A DNA stretch of 55,116 bases from contig JADRCO010000098.1 in assembly GCA_021464525.1 (NCBI GenBank), positions 1 through 55,116 on the forward strand, in the 5' to 3' direction. The position numbers and the translations under genes were made by a program. This document shows positions 34,658-46,086 of this stretch, one piece after another; the first letter of the stretch is position 1, and each line of letters starts with the position of its first letter. This DNA is from Rhizophagus sp. LPA8_4_AMF. Taxonomy: Eukaryota > Glomeromycota > Glomeromycetes > Glomerales > Glomeraceae. The notes beneath the pieces were generated by a model. It searched no databases. It saw only the letters and a list, made by a program, of their open reading frames with translations, and was not told the DNA's origin.

Positions 34658-36288
34658 ATGTCATATAAATTTGAATCTGATGCTATAAAAGCATTTGAAC
34701 AACTACTCATATCAGAAATAGATTATAATGTTATTATTCATATTGGAGAAAAACCAAATTTTAAGGAATTTTATGCGCATTCTAATATTTTACGTTGTAG
34801 ATCCGAACATTTTAATAAAATACTCTCCGTAAAAAATATCGAAAAAAAAGATGAAAATTATGTAATAAAGTACCCAAATATTTCACCTCAAGCTTTTATA
34901 ATTATTATTAAGTAACTATATAAATTATTTTTATAAGTTTTTATTTCTTATTTGACTTATTCATATACATTTTTAATCTTTAACTTTTTAGGTATCTTTA
35001 TACTGGTCATATTAATATTGATGATAAAACTGGAACTGAGCTTTTGGATATTATGATAGCCTCTGACGAATTAAAGTTGGAACAATTAACTAAACTTGCT
35101 GAAGATTTTATTCTTGAAAATCATCATCAATTCTTGCGAAGTGACCCGGTCGGAACTCTTCAAATTGTTTATTATAATAAATCACTTGTTAATTTACAAG
35201 AATTTTGTTTGGAAACGATTTGTTTCGAACCTAAAATTTTGTTTAATTCTGATAAATTTATTAATTTACCCGCTCCTTTATTAGAGATTATTCTAAAACG
35301 GGATGATTTAAATTTAGCCGAAATTGAAGTTTGGGAAAAATTAATCAAATGGGGGTTAGCACAAGGACAAACACCTAATCAACATGTTTCTAAATGGCCC
35401 AAGGAATATTTTAATCATTTTCAAAGAATTCTTTACAAATTTATACCTTTAATTAGATTTTATGAAATATCTTCTGACGATTATTTTAATAAGGTTAAAT
35501 CTTATGAAGAAATTTTACCTAAAGAATTAAGAGATGATATTTTAAAATTTCATATGGTTACTGGATACAAACCAACTCTTGATAAATTTTCACCAAGATC
35601 TCCAAAATATTCTTTAATTAATCAAAATCATATTTTAGTTTTTTCAAATTGGATTGATAAAAAAGGAAAAATTACGAAATATACTAGTAAAACTATTCCT
35701 TATGAACTCAACCTTTTATATAGGGCTAGCAGAGATGGTGGTACGCCTGAAGCATTTCATAAAAAATGTGATAATAAAGGAGCTAATATAATTATAATTA
35801 AAATTAAGGATTCAGAAAAAATTATTGGAGGGTATAATCCATTTGATTGGGATTCAAGTAATAGTTATAAATCAACAACTGATAGTTTTATATTCTCATT
35901 TACAGATAGAATGAACATAAAAACTGGAAAAGTAGGCTATAGTAATGGTACAAAATCAATAGGTTGTTATTCAGATTATGGACCAGTATTTGGTGGATTT
36001 TTTTATTGTATTGATCATAACACATGGACGATTAATAATTCGGATACATATAACAACGTTGATGGATTTCCAACGGGAAATTTAAAAACAGATGATTATG
36101 AAGTTTTTCAAGTTGTAAAGAAAAAAATGACAAAAAATACTTTAAAAAAGAAGACTGAAATTCAAAAAAATGATCAAGATTCAGATGATGAAGGAAATTT
36201 GAAGGCGGATAAAATAAGTGAAGAAGATAGAGAAAGAGAAGAAAAAAAATCATCTTCTATTATATCTTTATTTAAAAAAACAAAATAA
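34658..36288 (+). CDS. BTB-TLDc protein E, divergent, with long charged tail (two exons)
   Basis: Exons 34658-34911 and 34992-36288; 516 residues. It is the most divergent intact member: the BTB core reads DYNVIIHIGEKPNFKEFYA and the junction reads K|YLYTGHI rather than R|FIYCGK, with donor GTAACT and a Lys codon spanning the intron. TLDc is well conserved (FSNWIDKKG, LLYRASRDGGTPEAFH, GGYNPFDWDSS, TDDYEVFQVVKKK). About 50 extra residues follow: a Lys-rich part, an acidic part (DQDSDDEG, SEEDREREE), and SSIISLFKKTK. The final SLFKK-type end is shared with gene B. Confidence 0.92.
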
Positions 36289-37288
36289 GTTAGAATATGT
36301 TTGACGGGAATGTAAAAGCTTTATCTTGTTTGATTAAATATATTCTCACCTTTTATGGTAAAAACGTATTTGAAACCATAATACTTAGGAAAAATATATC
36401 TCATTATAACCTGCTAGTGGAATAAGTCTTTTCTTTATTCCTATTTATAATCAAATCAATATAATAATACCTATACTACAAGTACTAGCTTTATCGTTTC
36501 ATAATAGTCTAAATATATATCACTATGTGTATTATAAATATTTTCATTATAATTTGGACTTTTCCAAAACAAGATTATCAAAATTTGGTAAAGGAATTTG
36601 ACATCCAATTGGAATTTTTACAATTTTATTATTTATATATCATTAATGTTCTACTCTCTAGTCATCTATATATACCACATATTATAAAAAAATAAGCAAT
36701 TAACCAATCTTTATAGTTAACCATCATTTATGTTATGTTACAAAATAATAAAAAATATGTTAATAAAAGTACAATATTAAAAAAATCATCCTATTCTATA
36801 TAAAAACAAATTTGATTAGATGTTGGAACCGGTCATAATTTAATATATGAAACTGAAACCAGTTTCTCTTTGAAACTGAATGCTTATTGGTTTAAAGTGA
36901 ATCAGAAATAAAAAATATGTCAATCATTACTGATGGTGAATGATGGATAAGAAATATTATCAATAAATTACAATTAAAAAAATAAGAGAACTTTAACTGA
37001 CAATGAATGAAGTTTTAGCCAAATTTAATCTAACTTATTGAATATTATTGAAAACAAACTAGATTTACAGAAATTGATGTCTCTTCTATGATGTTCGCTT
37101 GATGACAAATAACTGATTATTGAATCATTTAGACTAATAACCTATAAGTTGGTCGTCATGAATACATGATACATGACAAATTTTTTTTATATATAACCCT
37201 AATATTTATTTTACAAAATTATTCGTTTTTTTGAACTGTATTTTTTTTGAACTATATATACATAACTATACAATCATATCTTTAAACC
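36289..37288. other. Intergenic stretch
   Basis: No coding trace or repeat of note. The last ~100 bases contain ATATATAACC (37188-37197) and ATATATACATAAC (37254-37266) before the ATG at 37289, either of which could serve as a TATA element. Confidence 0.4.
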
Positions 37289-38531
37289 ATGTCTAACAAG
37301 ATTTCAAGTACTTCTCATTCTAACAAGGTTTCAAGTGCTTCTCATTCTAACAAGGTTTCAAGTGCATCTCATTCTAACAAAGTTTCAAGTACTCCTCATT
37401 CCTCTAATATATCAAGTATTTCTCATAATAACAAAGTTTCTACTTCCCATTCTAATAAAATTTCAAGTACTTCTTGTCCTAACAACATTTCAAGTACTTC
37501 CCATTCTTATAAAAGTGCTCCTAAGGGTGATCTTCCAGGTATGAAAATATAATATGCTTGATATATTGTTTCTTATACAGCTATTCACATTTATTATGAC
37601 ATATATACTTACTTATTGTCACAGGTACTGCAAGACCATTTACAAAACTAGTATCTGTTTTCATCGATAATTCAAGTATTCTTTATGAGGGACAATATAC
37701 TGTAGGACGTATTGTACATGCAAGTGCATATGATCAAAGAAGAAGATCTGTATATCTTGATGAACTCAAAATTGATTATGGCCGTCTTCTTACAAGGGTA
37801 TTACATGGACGACAAATGTGCAACAATCCAACAATAGTTGGCTTTCAACCACCTAAAGAAGATTCACTACGGAATTATGTCCAAAGTTTGGGTTATAAAG
37901 TGATGTTTCATGGAATGAATATAGAGAAAAAAGGTGGCCTAACTTTCATAAATTCAACTTTGACAATTGCTGGAATGAATACCATACAGGAAAAGGATCC
38001 TGGTACAATGATTATTATTTCAAGTGATAATTGTTACATTCCTTTAGCAAAGGAAGCTATTAAGCGAGGGTGGAAAGTAGAAACTTGGTCCTGGATAAAA
38101 GGTAATAAAATATTTGCATTTGAAAATATTTGGAAATAAACTGAGTTTTCTAAATATGAAATCTCATTTCTTTAGGTAGCTATGATAACTTTACAGATAA
38201 TGAAAAACCAAGATATTATCATAACTATTTGAGTGGTCATTACAAATATTTTACATATGCATATACTGAAGATTTGTTAGACTTTCATCCTCGTAATAAG
38301 TATGTCCTTGAAATAGATTACAGTGATACACCTGAAGAATGGAATGATAAAAATATAAGGGAATTTCATTTTATGTTAGAATTATTTGGATGGTGGTGTC
38401 GGGATAAAATAGGTAATAAAGTATTTTTATATTTTGATTCGAAGAAATCTTTGGAAAAAGCAAAGCAGCAGATGAAGATCAAGTATCCGCATACAAAAGG
38501 TACAGTACAGCTATGGGATGTAAGTAATTGA
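37289..38531 (+). CDS. NYN-domain (PIN-like nuclease fold) protein with Ser/His/Asn repeats (three exons)
   Basis: Exons 37289-37538, 37625-38101 and 38176-38531; 360 residues, both introns in phase 1 within Gly codons. Residues 1-80 are repeats of about nine residues (SNKVSSASH type). Then VSVFIDNSS (Asp 98) opens an NYN domain. It ends with the DPGTMIIISSDNCYIPLA segment (Asp 218) and AIKRGWKVETWSW, matching the SGDGDFxPLxxxxxxxGxxVE pattern of NYN proteins. The middle KGxDVxL motif reads KKGGLTFINS, lacking the usual Asp, so nuclease activity is uncertain. Residues 240-360 are a conserved-looking tail (YNYLSGHYKYF-like, WWCRDKIGNKVFLYFDS) that I do not recognise; it may bind RNA. NYN proteins usually act on RNA. 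Confidence 0.8.
37297..37515 (+). repeat. 27-bp coding minisatellite
   Basis: About eight copies of a 27-base unit (TCTAACAAGGTTTCAAGTGC plus TTCTCAT) encode the Ser/His/Asn-rich N-terminus. The first three are nearly identical, later ones diverge and one loses a codon. Unit length keeps the frame open. Confidence 0.85.
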
Positions 38532-39239
38532 TATATTAGGAGTGGAATTTGTGAATGCTGTGTGTGCTAAAATTTAAGGATTACATAGTAGCTAAAGAAT
38601 TTATTGGCTTGATTCACCTAAATCAGAAAGCATCTAAATCAAAATATAATATTATATGGAATGAAAAAAATTATAAATTTTACTTATATTTGTTTAATAT
38701 AATACTTACTGTTCATAGTAAAAATATGTCATTACCAACTTTAAGTTTATAACAACCTGCAAATACTATGATATATACATTATATATAGTTTAATATAAT
38801 TATAAAAATTAGTAATAATAAAAAAATATTTTATTTCTTAAATTAATATTTAATATCAATATGTTTTCAGTAAGAAATTATTAAAGATGATCATTAAGTA
38901 TTATTTTTGATTATTTATAATTCTATGATCTTTGGAACAGTTGGAGAAGGGTAGGGCTGATAGTCAGGAAAATGCAGTTCTATACATAAAATTGTGGGTA
39001 AAACTGGATTTGAAACATGGTAATAGTCAAATCTTCAATTAGAAGCGTTTGCAAAAGATTAATATCGTCAAAACTCAATTTTATGCCAGAATGGTATGGT
39101 AGATCATTTCAACCAATAAATATATGAAATCCTTATTATATTAAGTAAAATTTAAATTATTCAAATTGCAGGGTATTTAATTAAAATAAGAAGTTATTTA
39201 ATGTGCCTTTTACTTAGTTTAAACATTTAATAGAACCAA
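38532..39239. other. Intergenic stretch
   Basis: A 65-residue frame at 38555-38752 is low-complexity and not supported as a gene. Nothing else recognised. Confidence 0.4.
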
Positions 39240-39830
39240 TCATGCGAAATAGACATGTCTAATGACTCAATTATTGTTGATGTAATAGAGCCTGTTGTTC
39301 AACAAACTCAGGCAATAAAAAAAGGGTAAAAGTATTGTGGACGTCCTTTAGGATAAATATGGCCTTATTTTGAAAGAAAAGGAGGTGTATCTCCAGGAAA
39401 ATTTGGAGCAGAATGCAAATATTGTTTGGCAAAAAGAAAATGAGAATAAACACTATAATTGGAGAAAAACTTGCAAATTACTGTCCATGTTCACCTGTGC
39501 TTGTATTTTGTGCCTATATGACAAAAGTCAAAGAAAGAGTGATTATTTCTAATAAAAAAAAGAAAGCAGATGCTCTTTCCAATGGACAAACAATCATGAA
39601 AAACTATCATAATTCTACATAACTGCCTAAAGGCCAAACAATTGGAATGGAGTGATAGGATTATTATCTTCTTTTTAGAAATAACATCATACGTATGTAT
39701 AAACACATCCTCGCATGAATAATTCCACTGTTTGATCCCACTTTGGTTCCACCATTGAGTATAAACATCTTCTAAAACAGTATCTTCAGATAAAATTGCC
39801 ATACAAGTTTCTCTTTTGGTGAAACTGGTA
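39240..39830 (+). pseudogene. Second hAT-like transposase relic (BED finger region)
   Basis: Plus-strand pieces in shifting frames: ..IWPYFERKGGVSPGKFGAECKYCLAKRK (39345-39450), then ITCKLLSM/HVHLC-like and CLYDKSQRKSDYF, KKKADALSNGQTIMKNYHNS, LPKGQTI (39620-39645), and LFDPTLVPPLSINIF (39735-39775). The C-x-x-C pattern, LPKGQTI and P-x-L-x-PP words are in the order seen at the N-terminus of hAT-type transposases in these fungi. The 137-residue minus frame over the same DNA is taken as a shadow. Confidence 0.45.
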
Positions 39831-40536
39831 ACATTTTTCATAAAAATTTTATAAATTATCATGTTCATGATTTTTATGATTGTGAGAAAATTTTTTTCAA
39901 ACAAATATACATATATTAGCCTAACATTAAAGAAGTATTCACAATGCTTACATCAATAACAGACTATAGCACTACATAAAGTTAAACTTGTAGTTCTATT
40001 TTTCCTTTATACATTAAAATACTGTAGGAAAAGGAGGAAGGTGAAGTTTGGATTTATTCAATTTACAACTAGTGCAAAGACATTATTCCAGCCACGTACT
40101 GATAGCTCTTCTTCAAATAGCTTGAAAATAACTTTTGAAATATTGTGGGTGACATTTTGTGATAAGAAACCATTAAGCACTATTATACTTATAATACCCA
40201 ATTGATTTCTCTTCATTTCTGAAATTTTGTTGGCCAGAAAGCTCCAGTATCCTAAAAGGATATACATTTCCAAAAAGTTAACATGTAGTGTATTTATAAG
40301 AGAGCTGTTAACAATTTTATGAAACTAATTGTCTTATTATAAATAAAATCTTACAACAGATACTGTGGAGTCATTCTTAAAATATAAAGAGTATTGTAAA
40401 AGATTTGGCGGTCATTTTTTTCAGTATTCTAGAAAGAAGAGGTCTGAAGAACAAATCCACAAAGAACCACTGGATATGAGGAAAAAGAGAGAAATAGCCT
40501 GTTTCTTGATTTTATATTATTTAAATATAGATGTCT
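39831..40536. other. Unassigned stretch left of the Tc1/mariner element
   Basis: Moderately open frames exist on both strands (plus 40365-40652, minus 40058-40273), but neither matches a family I know. It may be the rest of the hAT-like element, into which the Tc1/mariner element then jumped. Confidence 0.3.
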
Positions 40537-40538
40537 TA

Positions 40539-41869
40539 CACTGGCCTACAAAAAGTATTCGGATTTTTTTTTCATTTATAAAGTTTATATATAAATTCAT
40601 AATTTTATGCACATATAAAAAATTTTTTTGTACTTTATATCTTATATTTTAATATAATAAAATTTATTTGCTAGTTAATAAGTTATTATATGTAAAATAT
40701 TATAATTAAAATATTAATATTTAGTATGGCCACCCTTGGCCTTAATTACTGCTTTAACCCGATTAGACATACTCAAAATTAGGCAATGGCATGTTTCAAT
40801 GGTGATTTTTCGCCATTCTTCTTGTACTGCCCAATTAACTCCTGTTTAGTCTTAGGCAAAGGCTTCCTTTTACGAACCTGATAATCCAGATAGTTCCACA
40901 GATTCTCAATAGGGTTGAGATCAGGGCTCTGTGCGACCCAGTCTAAAATCGGGATACTGTGTGTTCTCATCCACCAAACACTGTAAGTTGAAGTATGACA
41001 AGACGCCCATCTTGTTGAAAAATGGAGTTAGGGTAATTGTCAACCCATGGGATAAAATGATTAGCCAGAATATTAATGTATTCATTAGAATCCATGTTTC
41101 CTTCCATTACTACTATTAATGGCCCAACATCATGCCAACCAAAACACCCCCAAAACATTACTGATCCTCCTCCAAACTTAACTGTAGGTTGTATACAATT
41201 TTGATTGTATGCTTCTCCAGGACTCCTCCATACTTTTACTCAACTATCTGATTGAAAAAGAGCGAATCTTGACTCATCTGACCATACCACCTGTTTCCAC
41301 TCCTCTAACCAGGTTTTTTTTTCTTTGCACCATTTCAAACGGTCAGTTTGATGTTTTGCGGTTAAATGAGGCTTTTTTCTAGAAGAATAACTTCCAAGAC
41401 CTTCATCATAAAGGTAACTTCTGACTGTATTATAATGCAAAGTTACGTCAAGACTAGTATTTAGCTTGTTTGTTACATCACCTAGAGGAGAAAACCGGTC
41501 AGTTCAGATGATACATTTTAAAGCTCGGGTATCACGTTCAGTGAGTAGTTTTGGTCTTCCAGAACGTTTATTAGGTTCAGTAGAACCTGTTTCTTTGTAC
41601 TTTTTTATAATATCACATACAGTACTGGTCGGGATACCAAGCTGAGTAGAAATAACTCTTTGCTTGGTACCACTAAGATATGCACCAATAATTCATTCCT
41701 GGTGAGACTTTGAAATCTCGTTTCCACGCATTTAAAACTGGAAGAGGAGTGAAACATAAATATTTTGTTATCTCCTTTATTTATATGTGCGATAGGGAGA
41801 AATTGCTGATCGTAGCACAGAAATGCAAAATCACGTGATGGAAATCCGAATACTTTTTGTAGGCCAGTG
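40539..41869 (-). mobile_element. Tc1/mariner element, 1331 bp, complete ends, TA target site
   Basis: The two ends are perfect inverted repeats of 28 bases starting CACTGGCCTACAAAAAG, flanked by TA at 40537-40538 and 41870-41871. The transposase lies on the minus strand. Length, terminal repeats, TA target and DD34E catalytic spacing all fit the Tc1 branch. The ends look intact, so the copy could be moved by a helper enzyme in principle, but its own gene is broken. Confidence 0.95.
40714..41731 (-). pseudogene. Inactivated Tc1/mariner transposase
   Basis: The minus-strand reading starts MRGNEISKSHQE (ATG at 41729-41731). An N-terminal helix-turn-helix follows (RVISTQLGIPTSTVCDIIKKY) with a KRSGRPK hook. 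The catalytic core has WSDESRF, FQQDG and SPDLNPIENLW; 34 residues separate the second Asp from the Glu. Premature TGA codons are at 41693-41695, 41514-41516 and 41240-41242, at least the first two where relatives carry Arg. A 1-base frameshift falls after FQQDG (near 41000), and a second is near 40825 before EEWRKI. The reading ends with TAA at 40714-40716. All three stops are CGA-to-TGA type candidates. Confidence 0.92.
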
Positions 41870-41871
41870 TA

Positions 41872-43990
41872 TGATTTATAACATGTAAATCAGAGTCATA
41901 TACAGAAATTTTGTTGATTTAATTATTGAATCAGAAATTCTTAAAATTGCATTCTTTTTTTCAATTTGTTAAATTACTAAATAGATAGACAAACATTATT
42001 TTGAATTTCTTTGAATACAAATTAATTTTAAGCTGCTATTATTGATCATTACATTATTGATCCTAAAAATATCTTATTTTCAAAAAATTTCAGTATTCAT
42101 AAATAACCTACAAATGAAATCAATTAATTTTATGTTGCTTCTATATTTTATGACTATCAGTAGTATCAATATATTTGAATATCTCTCAATGTGATTGCAT
42201 ATTATTGGATTTTCCAATAGATCCTTTTGTATGATGATAACTATCATGATATTTCTAGTGAGTAGCTTATGCTCTTTGATCAAAACTATAATTATTGGAT
42301 CTTCTTGAGAGTCAGAAATTTGTGAAGGCCCTGGTATCCTATAGGTATACCTTTATTACTTGTTGTACCTAGGAATTAGTTAATCTTTCAATACATTCTT
42401 TAAGGTATTTAACTTGTTGTATTAAGGCTATAAAATAATCTTTGATTATTTTTAGTTTTTTTTAAAAAGGAAAAAGTATTGCCAGTTAATCTACCAATTA
42501 TTTCATCAACATTTTCATGATAAATAAATTCAATGATATGAATGGATATTTTTGGAATAGGATAAATAATTCTAACAGTTAATAAATCTTTGTTTAAGAA
42601 TCTTGAGTCCTAATATTTATTAATAATTTCAATTCAATAAATGACTATTTTTAGTAAAGGAAGAATAGCAACTTCTTAGATGATGATAATACATTTTCAT
42701 TCTGGATTAAAAAAATTTTTTGATGATAATACAAATATATTAAATAAATACTGTTAAATTATTTAAATATGAATGGAATTGATTAAATACTGTAAAATTC
42801 TAAATGCTTGTATGTTTGACTTTTATACTATCTTACAAACATAATACAAAATTACTAAATATTAGTATATTATAATTGTTTATATCACTTTTCAAACTTC
42901 AGATGATCCTTTTAATATTGGAATTTTATACTAAAGATTATAAATTCTAATGTATGTATATTTCTCAAAGAAGATCTTTAAAATTGCCTTCCTATAATAG
43001 ATAGACCAAACTGGGGTAATGGATTAATTATAATTGCTGTTGAAGTCTTTAATTAAGAAATATAGAAGTGGTTCTATGTTTTAGTAATTAAAAGGTATTG
43101 GTAAAGTATTATTAATATACTACTATTACCAATCCTGGCAAATTATAATTTTAAGAATTTCTTAAATTTTGTCTTTAGTATTGGTTGGCAGTAACTGTTT
43201 ATTAATGAACAGCTAATAGAAGTTTAGAAGTACTGCTGCATTTAATATTTGGGATTCATATACTATATTTAATAATTAAATATTAATATCAAATCTCTGA
43301 TATGTATAGAGTTACATTCCAGTATATGAATTAGTATTTAATATTATTTCTTTGCAATATTTGAAATTTGCTTCTGTGCATTTCAAAGGTTTCTTTTGTG
43401 TAAATGATTGCATCTATGCCCATAATGGTCCTTTCACTTGTTTAAAAATGTTTTTGCATTCCAATTGACTCATGCATATTTTGGCAAATATTGAAGTTAA
43501 CAGTAAAAGAATATTTTTTAGTCGACCTTGTAGTTTTGAGCATATATGATAGAGCAATGGAAATTTGCGATTTTTCTTCGTAGAAGAAGTGACTGGTAAT
43601 AATTTGGTTAAACATTTTCTATCTGTCTCCAAAAAAGTTTTGGTCGATAATTTACCAACCAATGTTTTGGTATTAGGTAAATTATTTCCTGGCCTGTAGT
43701 CAAGTATAATACTATTTACTTAGTTTGAAAATTTAACAAATAAATTATTGTAAACTAAAATCTTCAAATATTATTATATGTATGTATGTAAGGGTATATT
43801 TTTATTGTTTAAAGAATTAATGTGTAAATAATAAAATTTTAGTACAATAATGAGTTTGTACTAATGTAGTATGATTTAAATGCACATTTTATGTAAAATT
43901 ATAAGAAGATGTGAGTACTCAAAATATATGATAATAATAAGAATTAATGGTTTTTGTTGTTTTAATGAAAACATCTAGAAAAAATTGTAT
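41872..43990. other. Gene-poor stretch with unassigned minus-strand coding traces
   Basis: On the minus strand 42360-42680 reads in part like protein (DSRFLNKDLLTVRIIYPIPK, ENVDEIIGRLTGNTFSF), and 43414-43662 has an 82-residue frame rich in Lys, Thr and Leu. I recognise neither. Both could be pieces of one decayed gene or transposon. The rest is plain AT-rich DNA. Confidence 0.3.
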
Positions 43991-44135
43991 TTAGTTTGCA
44001 ATATTTAACTCCCCTTCTTCTTTTAAAATAGGGAGAACGAGCACATGGAATAACCACATATGCGCGAAATTCTTTGTATTATGATTTTCACCAACTTGAA
44101 TAATAACATTGACAAAGGGTAAATATTCAAAGATG
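43991..44135 (-). pseudogene. BTB domain relic on the minus strand
   Basis: The minus strand reads NVIIQVGENHNTKNFAHMW, then in a shifted frame CARSPYFKRRR. This matches the (Y)NVIIxxGExxNxKEFxAHSxIL-x-x-RSxYFK pattern of BTB first exons. NVIIQVGE is nearer to gene E (YNVIIHIGE) than to the others. Nothing follows to the left. The longer minus frame extending to 44275 is otherwise hydrophobic junk. Confidence 0.65.
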
Positions 44136-44689
44136 TTAAAAGTGTAATATGTAAAATATTGGTTAAGCAATAAGTGGGAAGAGAAATAAAAGGGAAAAAG
44201 ACTCAAAAGAGTTAGTAAGTATAAATATACTATGACAAAGTGTGGCAGGGCAAAAGGATGTTCACTAAGATGCACAGCAATTGGGCTTTGCTAAATCAGT
44301 TTTTTATCTATTTGTTTGAGGCTTAACTGATTAGAGATAATTATATACTTTATTATACATAAATTAACTAGTCTCCATGACGTTAATAGTGGTATAATAC
44401 TGATGAGGGGTCGTCACTGTATCATGTGATTATGTACACACATTACAAACAGGAAAAATAATAATAGATATTTCAAATACAGAATGTCCTTAATAATTTA
44501 GATTAAAAAAGAGTCTTTTTGTTTAAGCCACGACTGTGGCTTGCCTTCTGCTTCAGGGAACAATATGAAAATCATTTATTTATTGATAAAAATTTTCAAT
44601 TTTTTTAAGCCACGCCTGAAGTTAATCCCCGCGCTTTAAAATTTTCTGATAATGCGCAATTGTATAAAATATTTTGAGAGTTTCATGTA
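44136..44689. other. Intergenic stretch with a repeated GCCACG word
   Basis: TTTAAGCCACGACTGTGGCTTGCC (44524-44545) contains a small palindrome, and TTTAAGCCACGCCTGAAG recurs at 44608-44625. No gene. Confidence 0.35.
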
Positions 44690-44845
44690 AATTCATCCAA
44701 TTTTTATATAGCAGATTTATCTGCAGGAATATCATGCAAGATTGCCTGGAATCTTTCGCGTTGTTTGCGTGCTTTCAAGTTCCAATTCGCCGGATACCAT
44801 CTAACAGGTAAACCTCCTAGTGATGTTGTCCGAATTTTAAAAAAA
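44690..44845 (-). pseudogene. Probable retroelement protein fragment
   Basis: The minus strand reads without stops IRTTSLGGLPVRWYPANW, then NLKARKQRERFQAILHDIPADKSAI. The VRW-P-xW-L-x-RKQRExFQ pattern resembles, from memory, the first-ORF protein of non-LTR elements in Rhizophagus. Base composition is clearly less AT-rich than the flanks. Only about 50 residues remain. The family assignment is tentative. Confidence 0.4.
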
Positions 44846-46086
44846 TCCTTTAATTATAAAAGAATCCATTTATTCATCAACACAAGAGTATGGATAAATC
44901 GTTGATTAAACGTATAAGTGACACAGATTTTCATACAATTAGAGTTATAAGGCGAGAATATCATATGTTACATATATTAATTATATTATGTATAGTATAA
45001 TTGCTTTTAACCTATATAAGCGAGATTGGCCTAATACTCTAGTTCAAATTATATAGTAAGTAATCAAATTTTATATTTTCACGTTATGGAAATTTGTCCT
45101 TATTTGACAGATAAATTTTCTTTAATGTTAATTTTAATTATATTATTAATCTTACGGTTAACATTAATTTTTATTTTTAAATGATATTGAATTTAAAGCA
45201 TTTCCTATATGCAGTGTATTTTTATGAGCGAAGGCCAATATCCCGGCTTTTTTACAGCAATCATTTTTCACCTTAAAAAAAACCAAACCAAAATTCACTA
45301 CAACCATTCAAAGGATAGAATGCTGTAATATTGCATGGAAAAAAAAATTTAATCTTGACAACTTGAAAATAATTTACAATATTTAAAATTGATCATGGCA
45401 CGATCCTAGATGAACGAATAGTCCAATTAAATAATCAAAATATTCAAAATAAACTTTTGATTGAATTATGAAATTTTAATTTCTTTGAAATTAAATTTTA
45501 ATAACGATCATCTTTTTAGTTGATGATAAACCTGAATCTTTGATCGTCGGTTACCGATGGATGATCGACTAGTGATCGACTTCACAATAAATATTTGTTA
45601 AATTAACAAAATAATAGTGTACTTAAATTTAAAGCACCTCGGAAGTAATGATCATATATTATAAAAATCAATCCAAGAAATTTGTATTAAGTGGATTTTC
45701 TTTGCAGGCATTGGTTTATTTTTTTATCTCACTCTTTTATGTACGTGGCGCTTTGATTTTCCGGACAAATCCAGCGAAATTCCATGGTTTTAGCTCATTT
45801 ATTCGGATTTGATAATTTAAACTCATTTCTCTATTTATCGCAGCTAAGTTTCTGATTGACGATCATTGGCCCAGTGTTTTGTTTTTTTTGAGCTATTATA
45901 GCTACTGTACATAATACAATCGAAAATTTTATTTAGTTAATCATGTGATTTATACATTTCTATAGGACAATAAAATGTAGATCATAATTATTTAAAACAA
46001 TTCGTATGACCACATGGTCAACTTACGTTACTCATTTTTGCAAAAAAAAAAAAAAAAAATTATTTTGTTATTTTGTTATTTATAAA
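44846..46086. other. Intergenic stretch upstream of gene F
   Basis: No coding trace. Before gene F are ATCATGTGATTT (near 45941), as upstream of A and C, and GACCACATGG (46009-46018), as upstream of B. An A run at 46041-46058 precedes the ATG. Confidence 0.4.

Noticed and set aside
36032..36253. 73-residue minus-strand frame
   Set aside because: It is the shadow of the Lys/Glu-rich tail of BTB-TLDc gene E.
38555..38752. Small frame just after the NYN gene
   Set aside because: Low-complexity Lys/Leu/Tyr composition, starts after a clean stop, no splice signal linking it to the gene.
39491..39904. 137-residue minus-strand frame
   Set aside because: The plus strand of the same DNA carries ordered hAT-like words, and the minus frame matches no family; treated as a shadow.
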